NCBI RefSeq assembly: GCF_900103805.1
Contig: NZ_FNIB01000001.1
Span: forward strand, 310,001 to 374,000
Source of the DNA: Cryobacterium flavum
Lineage (GTDB): Bacteria > Actinomycetota > Actinomycetes > Actinomycetales > Microbacteriaceae
Length of the DNA stretch: 64,000 bases
Reading direction: 5' to 3'
The notes under the pieces were generated by a model that saw nothing but the letters and a program-made list of their open reading frames with translations, did not search any database and was not told where the DNA came from. Positions 1-9,212 of this stretch are shown here, piece by piece. The stretch's first letter is position 1. The number at the start of each line of letters is the position of its first letter. Both the position numbers and the translations under genes were made by a program.

Positions 1-836
1 TGCACGCGCTGCTGCGCATAGTTGAGGGCAGCCTCAAACACGGCTGTGGCGTGACCGAGCGCCGACCAGGCGACCCCGAGCCGGGTCGCGAACAGAACGA
101 CTGCCGTGTCTTTGAAGGTGTGGGTGCCGGGCAGAACAGCGTCGAGGGGAATCCGCACATCGGTCAGGGTGATGCGCGCCTGGTGTACCGCGCGCAGCGA
201 ACCTTTGCCGAGCATCGTCTCGCCGCGGTAGCCGGGCAGGGCCTGGTCGACCAGGAAGCCGCGTACATTGCCGTCGTCTTCGCGGGCCCAGACCACGGTG
301 ACGTCGCCGACCGAGCCGTTGCCGATCCACTTCTTCTCGCCGTTGATAACCCATTCGTCGCCGTCGCGGTGTGCGGTGGTCTCGAGGCCCACCGAGTCCG
401 AGCCGTGGTCGGGTTCGGTCAGGGCAAAGGCACCCAGCTTCTCGGCGCGGGCCAGCGGCACCAGCCAGGTGGCCTTTTGCTCGTCGCTGCCGAACATGGC
501 GATACTGCGCAGGGCGAGCCCGCCCTGCACGGCCACGACGGTGCCCATCGAGCCGTCGCCGCGGGAGATCTCCATGTTCACCAGGCCGGCCGCGAGCGGG
601 GACATGGGGGTGAGGCCCGGCCCCTCGACTCCGTCGGTGAGCAGATTGAGTTCGCCCAGGCGGCGAGCCAGGTGCAACGGGTACTCCGCCTTGTCCCAGG
701 CCTCGCTCAGCTCGTCGAGGGTCTCCACCGCGAAGGTGCGAGCCCGGCTCCAGAACGCTCGATCAGCTTCGGGCACATCGGCGAAAACACCGTAGTAGTC
801 GGTGTCGAGCGGGGCGGAGACATCGTAATCGGGCAT
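1..836 (-). CDS. Acyl-CoA dehydrogenase, N-terminal part (cut by window edge)
   Basis: About 278 residues of an acyl-CoA dehydrogenase, an FAD enzyme that desaturates acyl-CoA and passes electrons to ETF; the C-terminal part lies beyond base 1. Visible features are the ACAD mid-domain signature LGAFALTEPDHGSDS (about residues 134-148) and the strand INGEKKWIGNG followed by VTVVWAR. That wording resembles the glutaryl-CoA dehydrogenase branch, but the substrate is a guess. Two ATG codons are adjacent (839 and 836). I chose 836 because the GAAAGG ribosome site is only 2 nt from the first one. It sits directly downstream of a TetR gene on the same strand, with palindromes between them, so repression by that TetR is likely. 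Confidence 0.85.
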   Translation of the reverse strand, partial: MPDYDVSAPLDTDYYGVFADVPEADRAFWSRARTFAVETLDELSEAWDKAEYPLHLARRLGELNLLTDGVEGPGLTPMSPLAAGLVNMEISRGDGSMGTVVAVQGGLALRSIAMFGSDEQKATWLVPLARAEKLGAFALTEPDHGSDSVGLETTAHRDGDEWVINGEKKWIGNGSVGDVTVVWAREDDGNVRGFLVDQALPGYRGETMLGKGSLRAVHQARITLTDVRIPLDAVLPGTHTFKDTAVVLFATRLGVAWSALGHATAVFEAALNYAQQRV

Positions 837-876
837 CATTGCCTTTCGCAGTAGCAGGTGTGACTTCAGTTCTATC

Positions 877-891
877 TGACACTGAGTCTCA
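877..891. promoter_or_regulatory. Candidate TetR operator, site 1
   Basis: TGACACTGAGTCTCA is an imperfect inverted repeat (5 of 6 arm positions pair) of the same form as the perfect site at 899-913. Its centre is 22 bp, two helical turns, from that site, just upstream of the acyl-CoA dehydrogenase start. Confidence 0.55.
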
Positions 892-898
892 CGTCAAG

Positions 899-913
899 TG
901 ACACTTGGTGTCA
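899..913. promoter_or_regulatory. Candidate TetR operator, site 2
   Basis: TGACACTTGGTGTCA is a perfect 6-3-6 inverted repeat (TGACAC/GTGTCA). It overlaps the last codon of the upstream TetR gene and lies ahead of the acyl-CoA dehydrogenase start, the expected place for repression by the neighbouring regulator. Confidence 0.6.
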
Positions 914-1648
914 AATTGCTGTGGATCGAAGTCGGTTCTCGATCACGCGGGCGACGTCTGCCGGCAGGGCAGAGGCGGAAAAGACCGCGACGAGCAGCTC
1001 GCTCGCGCCCCTGGCCGATTCGCCGACGGGTGCAAAGCGATTGCGCACGGCGTGCAGCTGCGCCGCCAGACCGGCCGAATCGAGCACCGCGCTGGCGTCG
1101 ATGGCGCGAATCATGCGCCGCAACTCGAAGTTGTGCGTGGCCGTGACGGCCGCCGCAAATTGAATCGCCACCACCGGGTCGACACCCGGCAGACAGCGGC
1201 GCAGATAGGCCGAGAACGTTTTCTCGTAGCGGGACACCATCACCGTTTCGCGGTCGCGCAGAACGGATGTCTGGCGCACGACCAGGTCGCGCACCCGCAC
1301 GATCTCGAGGCGCTCCCGAAACCGCTCGAATACGAGCGCGGCCGCATCGCAGACGGCCAGCCAGGGGTCGGGGTGCTCTGTGGCGAAAAACTCGTCGATC
1401 TGCTCGAGCAACTCGTCGTGGTCGGCGAAGATCACATCGTCTTTCGAGCGGAACTGACGAAAGAAGGTGCTGCGGGAGACGCCAGCGGCTGCGGCGATCT
1501 GCGCGGTACTGGTGGCTTCGTAGCCCTGGGCCTGAAACAGGCTGACAGCGATGTCGGCGACGGCCACGCGGCCGCGGGCATCCGTTTGGTGGGGGGCCGA
1601 ATCGCGCGCGCGATCTGTGGACGCGGTGGGTGCAGACGGATCAGACAT
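911..1648 (-). CDS. TetR/AcrR-family transcriptional regulator
   Basis: A 245-residue one-component repressor. The N-terminal helix-turn-helix is clear: VAVADIAVSLFQAQGYEATS, then IAAAAGVSRSTFFRQFRSKD, the classic TetR recognition helix. The rest is an all-helical ligand-binding domain with no recognisable ligand signature. I start at the ATG at 1648 (MSDPSAP); upstream in-frame sequence has no conserved content. The gene precedes the acyl-CoA dehydrogenase on the same strand, and the candidate operators lie in the 74-bp gap. By analogy with other TetR/ACAD pairs it probably senses an acyl-CoA or related acid, which is inference. Confidence 0.88.
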   Translation of the reverse strand: MSDPSAPTASTDRARDSAPHQTDARGRVAVADIAVSLFQAQGYEATSTAQIAAAAGVSRSTFFRQFRSKDDVIFADHDELLEQIDEFFATEHPDPWLAVCDAAALVFERFRERLEIVRVRDLVVRQTSVLRDRETVMVSRYEKTFSAYLRRCLPGVDPVVAIQFAAAVTATHNFELRRMIRAIDASAVLDSAGLAAQLHAVRNRFAPVGESARGASELLVAVFSASALPADVARVIENRLRSTAI

Positions 1649-1708
1649 GGTCTGGCGAAAGTAGCACGGAATGAGGTGGGCGGACGCCGGGGAGTGCCGG
1701 CCCAAAGT

Positions 1709-1785
1709 GGACGGGGCCCAGGCCCCGTCCGTGGGCCCAGTTTATAGCCTGGGCCCCGGGACCGGGCCTGGGCCCCGTCCCAGTG
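1709..1785. repeat. GGGCCC-rich extragenic palindromic element, copy A
   Basis: Intergenic, upstream of the haem peroxidase gene. It contains a perfect 10-2-10 palindrome at 1709-1730 (arms GGACGGGGCC and GGCCCCGTCC), then a second stem GGGCCCAG (1733-1740) with CTGGGCCC (1749-1756) around an AT-rich loop TTTATAGC, then more of the same motif. The 17-mer GGGCCCAGGCCCCGTCC (1714-1730) recurs exactly at 17808-17824, and a related element lies at 14249-14298. Confidence 0.7.
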
Positions 1786-1881
1786 GAAGGCGGGCGGGGG
1801 GACGGGCGAATGCACAAGGTTTCCATAAGGCCTACATCGCACTCTTACAGCATTCGCTCACCCTGAAGAGATAGGTGCGTC

Positions 1882-4800
1882 ATGAGCAGGTTCGAAGGTC
1901 AAGGAATCGTTCGCAGCACGAGAAATACAACCGGAATGCGAGGTAGCCCACCGCCCAACGGCGTTGGAAGACCGAAGAGCGCCTTCCGCAGGACCACTCG
2001 CATGGTCGCGGCCGGTATGGCCGTCGTGCTCTATGCTGTGCTCGGACTGTCCACCGCGATCACCGCCACGGCGGCCGTTGCGCCGGTCGGCCAAGGGTTC
2101 ACGGTCACCACGTCTGACCTCGCCTACATTCTCAAGCAGATCAAGATTGCCGAGGCTCACGCCGCAACGGCAACGCCGGCGAACCCCTGCGGAACCCTGG
2201 TCGGCAGCGGCCCCAACCAGATTCCCGACCGGTTGTCGTCCTACGGACTGCGCACCGTCGACGGATCGTGCAACAACCTGATCGCCGGCCGCGAGACCTA
2301 TGGCGCAGCGGATCAGTTGTTTCCGCGCCTCACGACACCGATCTTCAACGACGCTGACCCGATCACATCGAGCTTCCCCGTCGGTGCCCCTGGTCCGACT
2401 AGCTACAAGCAGAAGTCGGGCTCTGTCGTTGACTCCCAGCCCCGCGAGATCAGCAACCTGATCGTGGATCAGACCGCCACCAATCCCGCAGCGGTCGCTG
2501 CCGCCGGGTTCCCGGTGCGTACCCAGAACGCGGTCGGCAAGTTCCCGTGCACGACCGACCCTGACCTGACCGTTGATCCGCCGGTCGTGGGCGTTCCTGC
2601 AGGTTGTGTGCCCAAGTACGAGACCCTGTTCATTCCGAACGTGACAACCGATGTTGGCCTGTCGCCGCCGTACAACTCGCTGTTCACGCTGTTCGGTCAG
2701 TTCTTCGACCACGGCGTCGACCAGACAGTCAAGGGCGGCGGTACGGTGTTCGTGCCGCTGCAGGCGGATGACCCGCTCATTGCCGGACCCGACCATAATT
2801 TCGCCACCACGGCCGACAACCTCGACCCGAACCTGCGCTTCATGGTGCTGACCCGGGCGCAGAACCAGCCCGGCGTTGACGGCGTGCTCGGAACCGCCGA
2901 TGACGTGCAGGACGCGGCCAACACCGACTCGCCCTATGTCGACCAGTCGCAGACCTACACCTCGCACCCGTCACACCAGCTGTTCCTGCGCGAGTACACC
3001 AACAACGCTGCAGGCAAGCCGGTCAACACCGGTCGGCTGCTCGGTGGCCTGGCCGGTCCCACGGCCGGTGGCATGGCGACTTGGGCAACGGTCAAGACGC
3101 AGGCCAAGGACCTGCTCGGACTGCTGCTTCAGGACAAAGACGTGCTGAACATCCCGCAGATGGCGGTTGACCCCTACGGCAACTTCATTCCCGGCCCGGC
3201 CCGTGGCCTGCCCATGTACGTCACACCGACCGGTATGGTCGAGGGCGACATCGCAAATGCTGTCGCGGTGCCAGCCAACGCCATCTATTTCCACACCCCG
3301 TTCCTGACCGATATCGCGCATAACGCCGACCCGAGCCCGCAGGATACGGACCACAACCCGGCCACACCGCCGGTTGCCCCGACGCCCGACGTGAACACGA
3401 CGGCCACCGCCGATTTCGCCAGCCAGCCGGCCGGAACCTACGATGACGAGATGCTCGACCTGCACTTTTGTGCCGGAGACGGTCGCGTCAACGAGAACAT
3501 CGGTCTGACCAGCATTCACCAGGTCTTCCACTCCGAACACGACCGCCTGGTCGAGGAATTCAAGACCACCCTCACCAACGACGGCACCGTTAAGGGCGTT
3601 GCCGCCCTGGCCGAGTGGAAGCTGGCTGCGGGAGCGGGTGCTGGTGTGGGTAGCTGGAACGGCTCGCGCCTGTTCCAGGCCGCCCGGTTCGTCACCGAGA
3701 TGGAATACCAGCACCTCGTCTTTGAGGAGTTCGGTCGCAAGGTGCAGCCGCTCATTCAGCCGTTCCACGTCTACCACACCGATTTGGACCCGGCCATCAA
3801 GGCGGAGTTCGCCCACGCGGTGTACCGCTTCGGCCACTCCATGCTGACCGAGACGATCGCGCGCACCAACGAGAACGGCTCCGGCAACGACATCTCGCTG
3901 CTCAAGGGCTTCCTGAACCCGATCGCCTATACCGACGGTGGCCCTGCTGGGCCGCTGACCTCTGAACAGGCAGCCGGAAGTGTGATCATGGGCATGAGTG
4001 ACCAGGTGGGCAACGAACTCGACGAGTTCGTCACCGACACCCTGCGCAACAACCTGCTCGGTCTGCCGCTCGACCTGGCGACGATAAACATGACGCGTGC
4101 CCGCTCAGAGGGTGTGCCAGCGTTGAACGAGGTGCGGCGCCAGATTCACAACGCAACCGGTGACGGTCAGCTGGCTCCCTACACGAGCTGGGCTGATTTC
4201 GGTCAGCACCTCAAGCACCCGGAGTCGCTCATCAACTTCGTGGCTGCCTACGGCACCTACCCGACCATCACCGCCGAAACCACGATGGCTGGAAAGCGTG
4301 CCGCGGCCAAGGCAGTCGTCGACCCGGGCGTCGGGATATCCCCGAGCGCCGAAGCCATCGACTTCATGAACAGCACCGGTGCCTACGCAACCGCGGAGTC
4401 CGGTCTGAACATGGTCGACCTGTGGGTCGGTGGTCTCGCGGAAAACACCAACCTGTTCGGTGGTCTGCTGGGAAGCACGTTCAACTACGTGTTCGAGAAC
4501 CAGATGACCGACCTGCAGAACGGTGACCGGTTCTATTACCTGAACCGCACCCCCGGAATGAACCTGCGATCGCAGCTCGAGGGCAACTCCTTCGCTGAGA
4601 TGATGATGCGCAACACGGATGCTTCCAGCCTGAAGGCCGACTCGTTCGCCACCGCAGACTGCAAGTTCCAGCTCGCCAACCTGGCCGGCACGCCTGCCGG
4701 TTATGCGGCGACGGGTGCGAGCGTGACGGATGACCCCGCCACGACGGACTGCAACGAGAACCTATTGCTGTTGCGCAAGCCGGACGGGACCATCCAGTAC

Positions 4801-7413
4801 AAGGCGGTCAACTCGGTCGACCCGGTCGGCATCAACGGCCAGTCGGTCTACAACGGCACCGCGGGCGTCGACCGGGTCGCCGGCGGCAACGACAACGACA
4901 CCTTCCTTGGCAACGAGGGCGATGACGTGATCGAAGGCAGTGGCGGCGACGATATCGCCCTGGGCGGCATCGGCAACGACCGCTTGACGGACTCTGCCGG
5001 AGCCGACGTTTCCAAGGGTGGTCCGGGTAACGACTACATCAACACCGGTATCGGCAACGACATCATGATGGGCGGTGACGGTCAGGACTTCACCAACGGC
5101 GGAGCCAACGACAACGAGACCTTCGCCGGACCCGGCAATGACTTCGTGAGAAGTGGTGATGGTGCAGACGCGACCTTCGGTGACGGTGGCGATGACTGGA
5201 TCCAGGGTGGTTCAGGCCAGGACCTGCTGATCGGTGATCACAGTGCGCCCTTCTTCAACGACCCCGCTCAAACCGCTCCCGGCAACGACATCTTTGTCGG
5301 CCAGGTCGGCGAGAACGACTACGACGCCGAGGGTGGCGACGACATCATGACCAGCAACGCAGCCATCGATCGGTTCGCTGGTTCAGCCGGGTTCGACTGG
5401 GCTAACCACCAATACGACACGGTGGCGGCCGACGATGACATGAACATCAACAACAACCTCATCGGAGTTCCGCTGCCCGCCGTGGTCAACCGTGACCGCT
5501 GGCAGGAAGTGGAGGCCAACTCGGGTTCCGCGTTCAACGACGTGATCCGTGGTGACAACGCAGTGCCCAGCACCGTAGGTGGTGCCGGCTTCAGTGGCTG
5601 CGACGTGCTCGACCAAACCGGCATTGACCGGATCAGCGGCCTGAGCGACCTTGTCTCGTCGTCGATGTTGACCGTCCCGCTCGCGGGAGTGGAAGCGTTG
5701 TCCCCGATGGGTGTCTGCCCGCTCGTTGGCAACGTCTGGGGCGATGGCAACATCCTCCTCGGCGGCCTCGGCAGTGACTCGCTCGAGGGGCGCGGCGCCA
5801 ACGACGTGATCGATGGCGACCGGTACCTGCAGATTCGCATCAGCGTGCGTGATGACGCCGGTGTCGAAATCGGCAGCACCGACCTGATGGAGCGCCCGTA
5901 CCTGGCTGGCAGCACCCACACCCTGGAACAGGATGTCGCTGCCGGAGTGGTGAACCCGGGCAACCTGGTCGCGGTTCGGGAAATTATCACTCCCACCGCT
6001 GCTCAGTCGGCTGGCAACATCGACTCCGCAGTGTTCTCGGGCCTGACCAGTAACTACGAGGTGACCACCCTGAATGCCGACGGCACTCCAGGCATCTTTG
6101 GAGCCGCCGGAACGGTTACCACGGTGCTTGACAACCGCGGCACCGATGGTACCGATACCCTGCGCAACATCGAACGCCTGCAGTTCAGCGACACCGTAGC
6201 TCCGGGAGCCCCCACGGCCGTCAACGCAGTTGCCGGTGATGCAACGGCCACCGTGGACTGGGTCGCATCGCTCGTCGGCATCCCCACCGGCTTCTCGGTG
6301 AAGGTGCTTGACGCGGCGGGAACCCAGGTCGGTGCGCTGCGCACCGCGGTCGGAACCGCATTCAACCTGGTTGTCACCGGGCTGACCAACGGCTCCACTT
6401 ACACCTTCCAGGTGTCGGCGAGCAACGCGGAAGGAACGAGCGCATTCTCGGCTTCGTCCAATGCGGTGACACCGTCGGCACCTGTGGTCGCGGGCGCTCC
6501 GACGATCGGGACTTCGGTCGCCGGTAACGCGCAGGTGACGGTGAACTGGGCCGCCCCGGCGCCGGTGACCAATGCGGCACCGATCACGGGCTATGTGGTT
6601 CGCACCTTCATCGGTGCGGGCACCACGCCCACGGGCACCACGACGGTGGCTAATGTCACCACCGCGGTCATCGGGTCGCTGACCAATGGCACCGGATACA
6701 CCTTCGATGTCGCCGCGATCAACGCGGCCGGCACCGGAGCAGCATCCGCTCGTTCGGTCGCGGTCACGCCGCGCACGGAGTTCGTGCTGCCGACAGTTAC
6801 GGCGCGCACGCCGGCATCGGGCGCTCGTTCGGTCAGCCAGACCGGCAACCTGACGGCAACGTTCAGTGAACCGGTCACGGGAGTCAGCAGCACGACGTTC
6901 GTGCTGCGGCTCGGTACTACGGTGATCCCCGCCGTCGTGTCGTACAACGCCACGACTCGTGTCGCGACGCTGAACCCGACCGCGACACTGCTCGCCGACC
7001 GCAGCTACACGGCTACCCTCTCGGGTATCCAAGATGTGGCGGGCAACACGATGGTGGCCAGTTCCTGGACCTTCATCACCGGCCCGGCACCGACGATCCT
7101 CACGAGGACCCCCGCACCGGGAGCCATCGCGGTACGCCGGAACGCCAACGTGACCGTGCTGCTCAGTGAAGACATCACCGGAGTCAGCGCGACCACGGTT
7201 CGAATCACTCGGGTCTCCAACGGAGCGCTCATCACCTCGGTTGCGGCGTTCAACGCCACGACCAACGTGCTGACCATCAACCCCTCCGTGACCCTTGCCT
7301 CGAACGTTCAGTACCGGGTGGCCATCATCGGTGGCAACACGAGCGTTCGAGACCTGGCGGGCAACCCGCTGGTGACGGCTACGTGGACCTTCACGACCGG
7401 CACTGTGCTCTAA
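1882..7413 (+). CDS. Giant secreted animal-type haem peroxidase with RTX, FN3 and Ig-like domains
   Basis: This 1843-residue exported protein has an N-terminal hydrophobic segment at about residues 42-66 as signal. Residues ~90-960 form an animal-type (peroxidase-cyclooxygenase) haem peroxidase domain: distal motif GQFFDHGVDQT with His277, FHSEHDRL near 550, and proximal region YRFGHSML with His652. The FDHG rather than DHD form is typical of bacterial RTX peroxidases. Residues ~990-1110 carry RTX calcium-binding nonapeptides (GGxGxD type). Two fibronectin III domains (~1440-1630) and two Ig-like repeats (~1637-1843) follow. Related RTX haem peroxidases (MopA) oxidise Mn(II) in other bacteria. 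A multicopper oxidase gene follows 110 bp downstream. The true substrate is not shown by sequence. Confidence 0.88.
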   Translation: MSRFEGQGIVRSTRNTTGMRGSPPPNGVGRPKSAFRRTTRMVAAGMAVVLYAVLGLSTAITATAAVAPVGQGFTVTTSDLAYILKQIKIAEAHAATATPANPCGTLVGSGPNQIPDRLSSYGLRTVDGSCNNLIAGRETYGAADQLFPRLTTPIFNDADPITSSFPVGAPGPTSYKQKSGSVVDSQPREISNLIVDQTATNPAAVAAAGFPVRTQNAVGKFPCTTDPDLTVDPPVVGVPAGCVPKYETLFIPNVTTDVGLSPPYNSLFTLFGQFFDHGVDQTVKGGGTVFVPLQADDPLIAGPDHNFATTADNLDPNLRFMVLTRAQNQPGVDGVLGTADDVQDAANTDSPYVDQSQTYTSHPSHQLFLREYTNNAAGKPVNTGRLLGGLAGPTAGGMATWATVKTQAKDLLGLLLQDKDVLNIPQMAVDPYGNFIPGPARGLPMYVTPTGMVEGDIANAVAVPANAIYFHTPFLTDIAHNADPSPQDTDHNPATPPVAPTPDVNTTATADFASQPAGTYDDEMLDLHFCAGDGRVNENIGLTSIHQVFHSEHDRLVEEFKTTLTNDGTVKGVAALAEWKLAAGAGAGVGSWNGSRLFQAARFVTEMEYQHLVFEEFGRKVQPLIQPFHVYHTDLDPAIKAEFAHAVYRFGHSMLTETIARTNENGSGNDISLLKGFLNPIAYTDGGPAGPLTSEQAAGSVIMGMSDQVGNELDEFVTDTLRNNLLGLPLDLATINMTRARSEGVPALNEVRRQIHNATGDGQLAPYTSWADFGQHLKHPESLINFVAAYGTYPTITAETTMAGKRAAAKAVVDPGVGISPSAEAIDFMNSTGAYATAESGLNMVDLWVGGLAENTNLFGGLLGSTFNYVFENQMTDLQNGDRFYYLNRTPGMNLRSQLEGNSFAEMMMRNTDASSLKADSFATADCKFQLANLAGTPAGYAATGASVTDDPATTDCNENLLLLRKPDGTIQYKAVNSVDPVGINGQSVYNGTAGVDRVAGGNDNDTFLGNEGDDVIEGSGGDDIALGGIGNDRLTDSAGADVSKGGPGNDYINTGIGNDIMMGGDGQDFTNGGANDNETFAGPGNDFVRSGDGADATFGDGGDDWIQGGSGQDLLIGDHSAPFFNDPAQTAPGNDIFVGQVGENDYDAEGGDDIMTSNAAIDRFAGSAGFDWANHQYDTVAADDDMNINNNLIGVPLPAVVNRDRWQEVEANSGSAFNDVIRGDNAVPSTVGGAGFSGCDVLDQTGIDRISGLSDLVSSSMLTVPLAGVEALSPMGVCPLVGNVWGDGNILLGGLGSDSLEGRGANDVIDGDRYLQIRISVRDDAGVEIGSTDLMERPYLAGSTHTLEQDVAAGVVNPGNLVAVREIITPTAAQSAGNIDSAVFSGLTSNYEVTTLNADGTPGIFGAAGTVTTVLDNRGTDGTDTLRNIERLQFSDTVAPGAPTAVNAVAGDATATVDWVASLVGIPTGFSVKVLDAAGTQVGALRTAVGTAFNLVVTGLTNGSTYTFQVSASNAEGTSAFSASSNAVTPSAPVVAGAPTIGTSVAGNAQVTVNWAAPAPVTNAAPITGYVVRTFIGAGTTPTGTTTVANVTTAVIGSLTNGTGYTFDVAAINAAGTGAASARSVAVTPRTEFVLPTVTARTPASGARSVSQTGNLTATFSEPVTGVSSTTFVLRLGTTVIPAVVSYNATTRVATLNPTATLLADRSYTATLSGIQDVAGNTMVASSWTFITGPAPTILTRTPAPGAIAVRRNANVTVLLSEDITGVSATTVRITRVSNGALITSVAAFNATTNVLTINPSVTLASNVQYRVAIIGGNTSVRDLAGNPLVTATWTFTTGTVL

Positions 7414-7435
7414 CCGAACACCAGCAACACGAAGT

Positions 7436-7466
7436 CGGCCGGCGATTGGATCTCAGTCGCCGGCCG
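7436..7466 (+). terminator. Strong GC hairpin between peroxidase and multicopper oxidase genes
   Basis: Perfect 10-bp arms CGGCCGGCGA (7436-7445) and TCGCCGGCCG (7457-7466) with an 11-nt loop, 22 nt after the peroxidase stop. No U-tract follows, so it may be a partial terminator or an mRNA-stabilising hairpin. Confidence 0.55.
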
Positions 7467-7523
7467 GCTGTCCCCACATTTTGCCGTACAACGCATATCA
7501 GTAGAAAGCCTTGAGGAGAGGTC

Positions 7524-9212
7524 ATGACATCACGCAGGGAAGTTTTGCAATTGGGCGCATTCGGGGCGCTCGGTCTGGTCGGAATGGAGGGAAATGACAA
7601 CGTAGTTCCGACCGTCCCCCTGATCACCCAGAGCCAGCTCGCCCCGCAGAACATGCCGGTGCCCTACGCTGGTGTCTTTCGCCGGCCCCCTGTGCTGGCA
7701 CCGTATAAAACCGGTTTTGACAACGGTGATCCTTCGCGTCCCTTCGCCTACTACTCGCTCACCGAGAAGCTCGGCCAGGCCCAGTTCGTACCGGGCCTGT
7801 CCACCACCGTGGCCGGGTACAACGGCATGTTTCCCGGCCCCACCATTCGGGCCGCACAGGGCACTCGCTGCGAGGTACGCATCCGCAATGCCCTCCCGGC
7901 TCAGGGTCTGCTGCACGCCAACGCCTTCCGCACGGTCACGCATCTGCACGGCTCGGCCTCGCTGCCGCAGTACGACGGCTATGCCAACGACTACACGTCT
8001 CCCGGTTATGTGAAGAACTACCATTATCCGAACTGGCAGACCGCGCGCACCCTGTGGTACCACGACCACAATCACCACCTCACCGCACAGAACGTGTATT
8101 CCGGCCTGGCCGGGTTTTACCCACTGTCGGACGCTCACGAGCGGGCCCAGCTGCCGCAGGGTGAATTCGATGTGCCGCTCATGATCTCGGACGTCATGTT
8201 CAACGCCGACGGGTCGCTCGGCTACAACGACAATTCCCACAATGGTCTGTGGGGCGACATCGTGATGGTCAACGGGGTTCCGTGGCCGACCATGAAAGTC
8301 AAGCCACGTATTTACCGTTTTCGGGTGCTGGTCGCGTCGATCTCCCGCTCCTTTCGGCCCACACTGTCGACTGGCGACCCGATGTACGTGGTCGGCACCG
8401 ACGCTGGCATGGTACCCCGCGTGCAGGCGGTCGCCTCGTGGCGGCAGGGCACGGCCGAGCGATACGAGATTCTGATCGATTTCAGAAAGTACCGGGTCGG
8501 GCAGACCATCGACCTGAAGAACCTGAGCAATAAGAACAATGTCAATTTCGTGAACACGGACAAGATCATGCGGTTCGAGGTCGTGGCCGATTCCGGTTCG
8601 AGTGCGGGCAGTATTTCGGCGATCCCGGCCACCCTGGACGACGGAGGCGCGCTTAATCTGAGCCGCGGCGGCATCGCGACCATGGACCTGACCCCCGCCA
8701 TGGCCAAGGCCAAGCGTGAACTGAGGGTGGAGAAGGCCAACGGCGTCTGGAAGATCAACGGCGTCACCTGGGACGACGTCGCGGCCTCACGGTTCACCAA
8801 GTTGTTCGCCAATCCGCAGCCCTACGATGTGGAACAGTGGACCATTATTAATGCCTCCGGCGGCTGGTTCCACCCGTTGCACGTCCACCTGGTCGACGCC
8901 AAGATCATCGCGCGCAACACCAACGGCGGCAAACCGTTCTCCTGGGAAAATGGCCCGAAAGACGTCTTCTACGCCGGCGAAAACGAATCGATCACCGCGC
9001 TCATGCAGTTCGACACCGGAGCGGATGCCGGTGGCCGCTACATGATCCACTGCCACAACCTCGTGCACGAGGACCACGACATGATGGTGCAGTTCGCGGT
9101 CGGCGACTACCGGGTGAACGACCCGATCAACTCCGATCCTTCCTACCCGGACACCATGCCGCCAGACTTCTACACCCCGGCGTACCTGCCGGGGACGCCA
9201 GCCGGCACCTGA
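7524..9212 (+). CDS. Tat-exported multicopper oxidase
   Basis: A 562-residue multicopper oxidase that couples one-electron oxidations to four-electron reduction of O2 to water. All four copper motifs are present: THLHG (His140/142), WYHDH (His180/182), HPLHVH (His450/453/455) and HCHNLVHEDHDM (His509, Cys510, His511, His515, Met520 as axial T1 ligand). The N-terminus TSRREVLQLGAFGALGL looks like a twin-arginine leader, consistent with export of a folded copper enzyme. A GGAGAGG ribosome site precedes the ATG. It sits between the RTX haem peroxidase gene and a lipoprotein gene that overlaps its stop, so the three may form one extracellular oxidation system. The substrate is unknown (Mn(II), phenols or bilirubin-type compounds are possible). 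Confidence 0.9.
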   Translation: MTSRREVLQLGAFGALGLVGMEGNDNVVPTVPLITQSQLAPQNMPVPYAGVFRRPPVLAPYKTGFDNGDPSRPFAYYSLTEKLGQAQFVPGLSTTVAGYNGMFPGPTIRAAQGTRCEVRIRNALPAQGLLHANAFRTVTHLHGSASLPQYDGYANDYTSPGYVKNYHYPNWQTARTLWYHDHNHHLTAQNVYSGLAGFYPLSDAHERAQLPQGEFDVPLMISDVMFNADGSLGYNDNSHNGLWGDIVMVNGVPWPTMKVKPRIYRFRVLVASISRSFRPTLSTGDPMYVVGTDAGMVPRVQAVASWRQGTAERYEILIDFRKYRVGQTIDLKNLSNKNNVNFVNTDKIMRFEVVADSGSSAGSISAIPATLDDGGALNLSRGGIATMDLTPAMAKAKRELRVEKANGVWKINGVTWDDVAASRFTKLFANPQPYDVEQWTIINASGGWFHPLHVHLVDAKIIARNTNGGKPFSWENGPKDVFYAGENESITALMQFDTGADAGGRYMIHCHNLVHEDHDMMVQFAVGDYRVNDPINSDPSYPDTMPPDFYTPAYLPGTPAGT

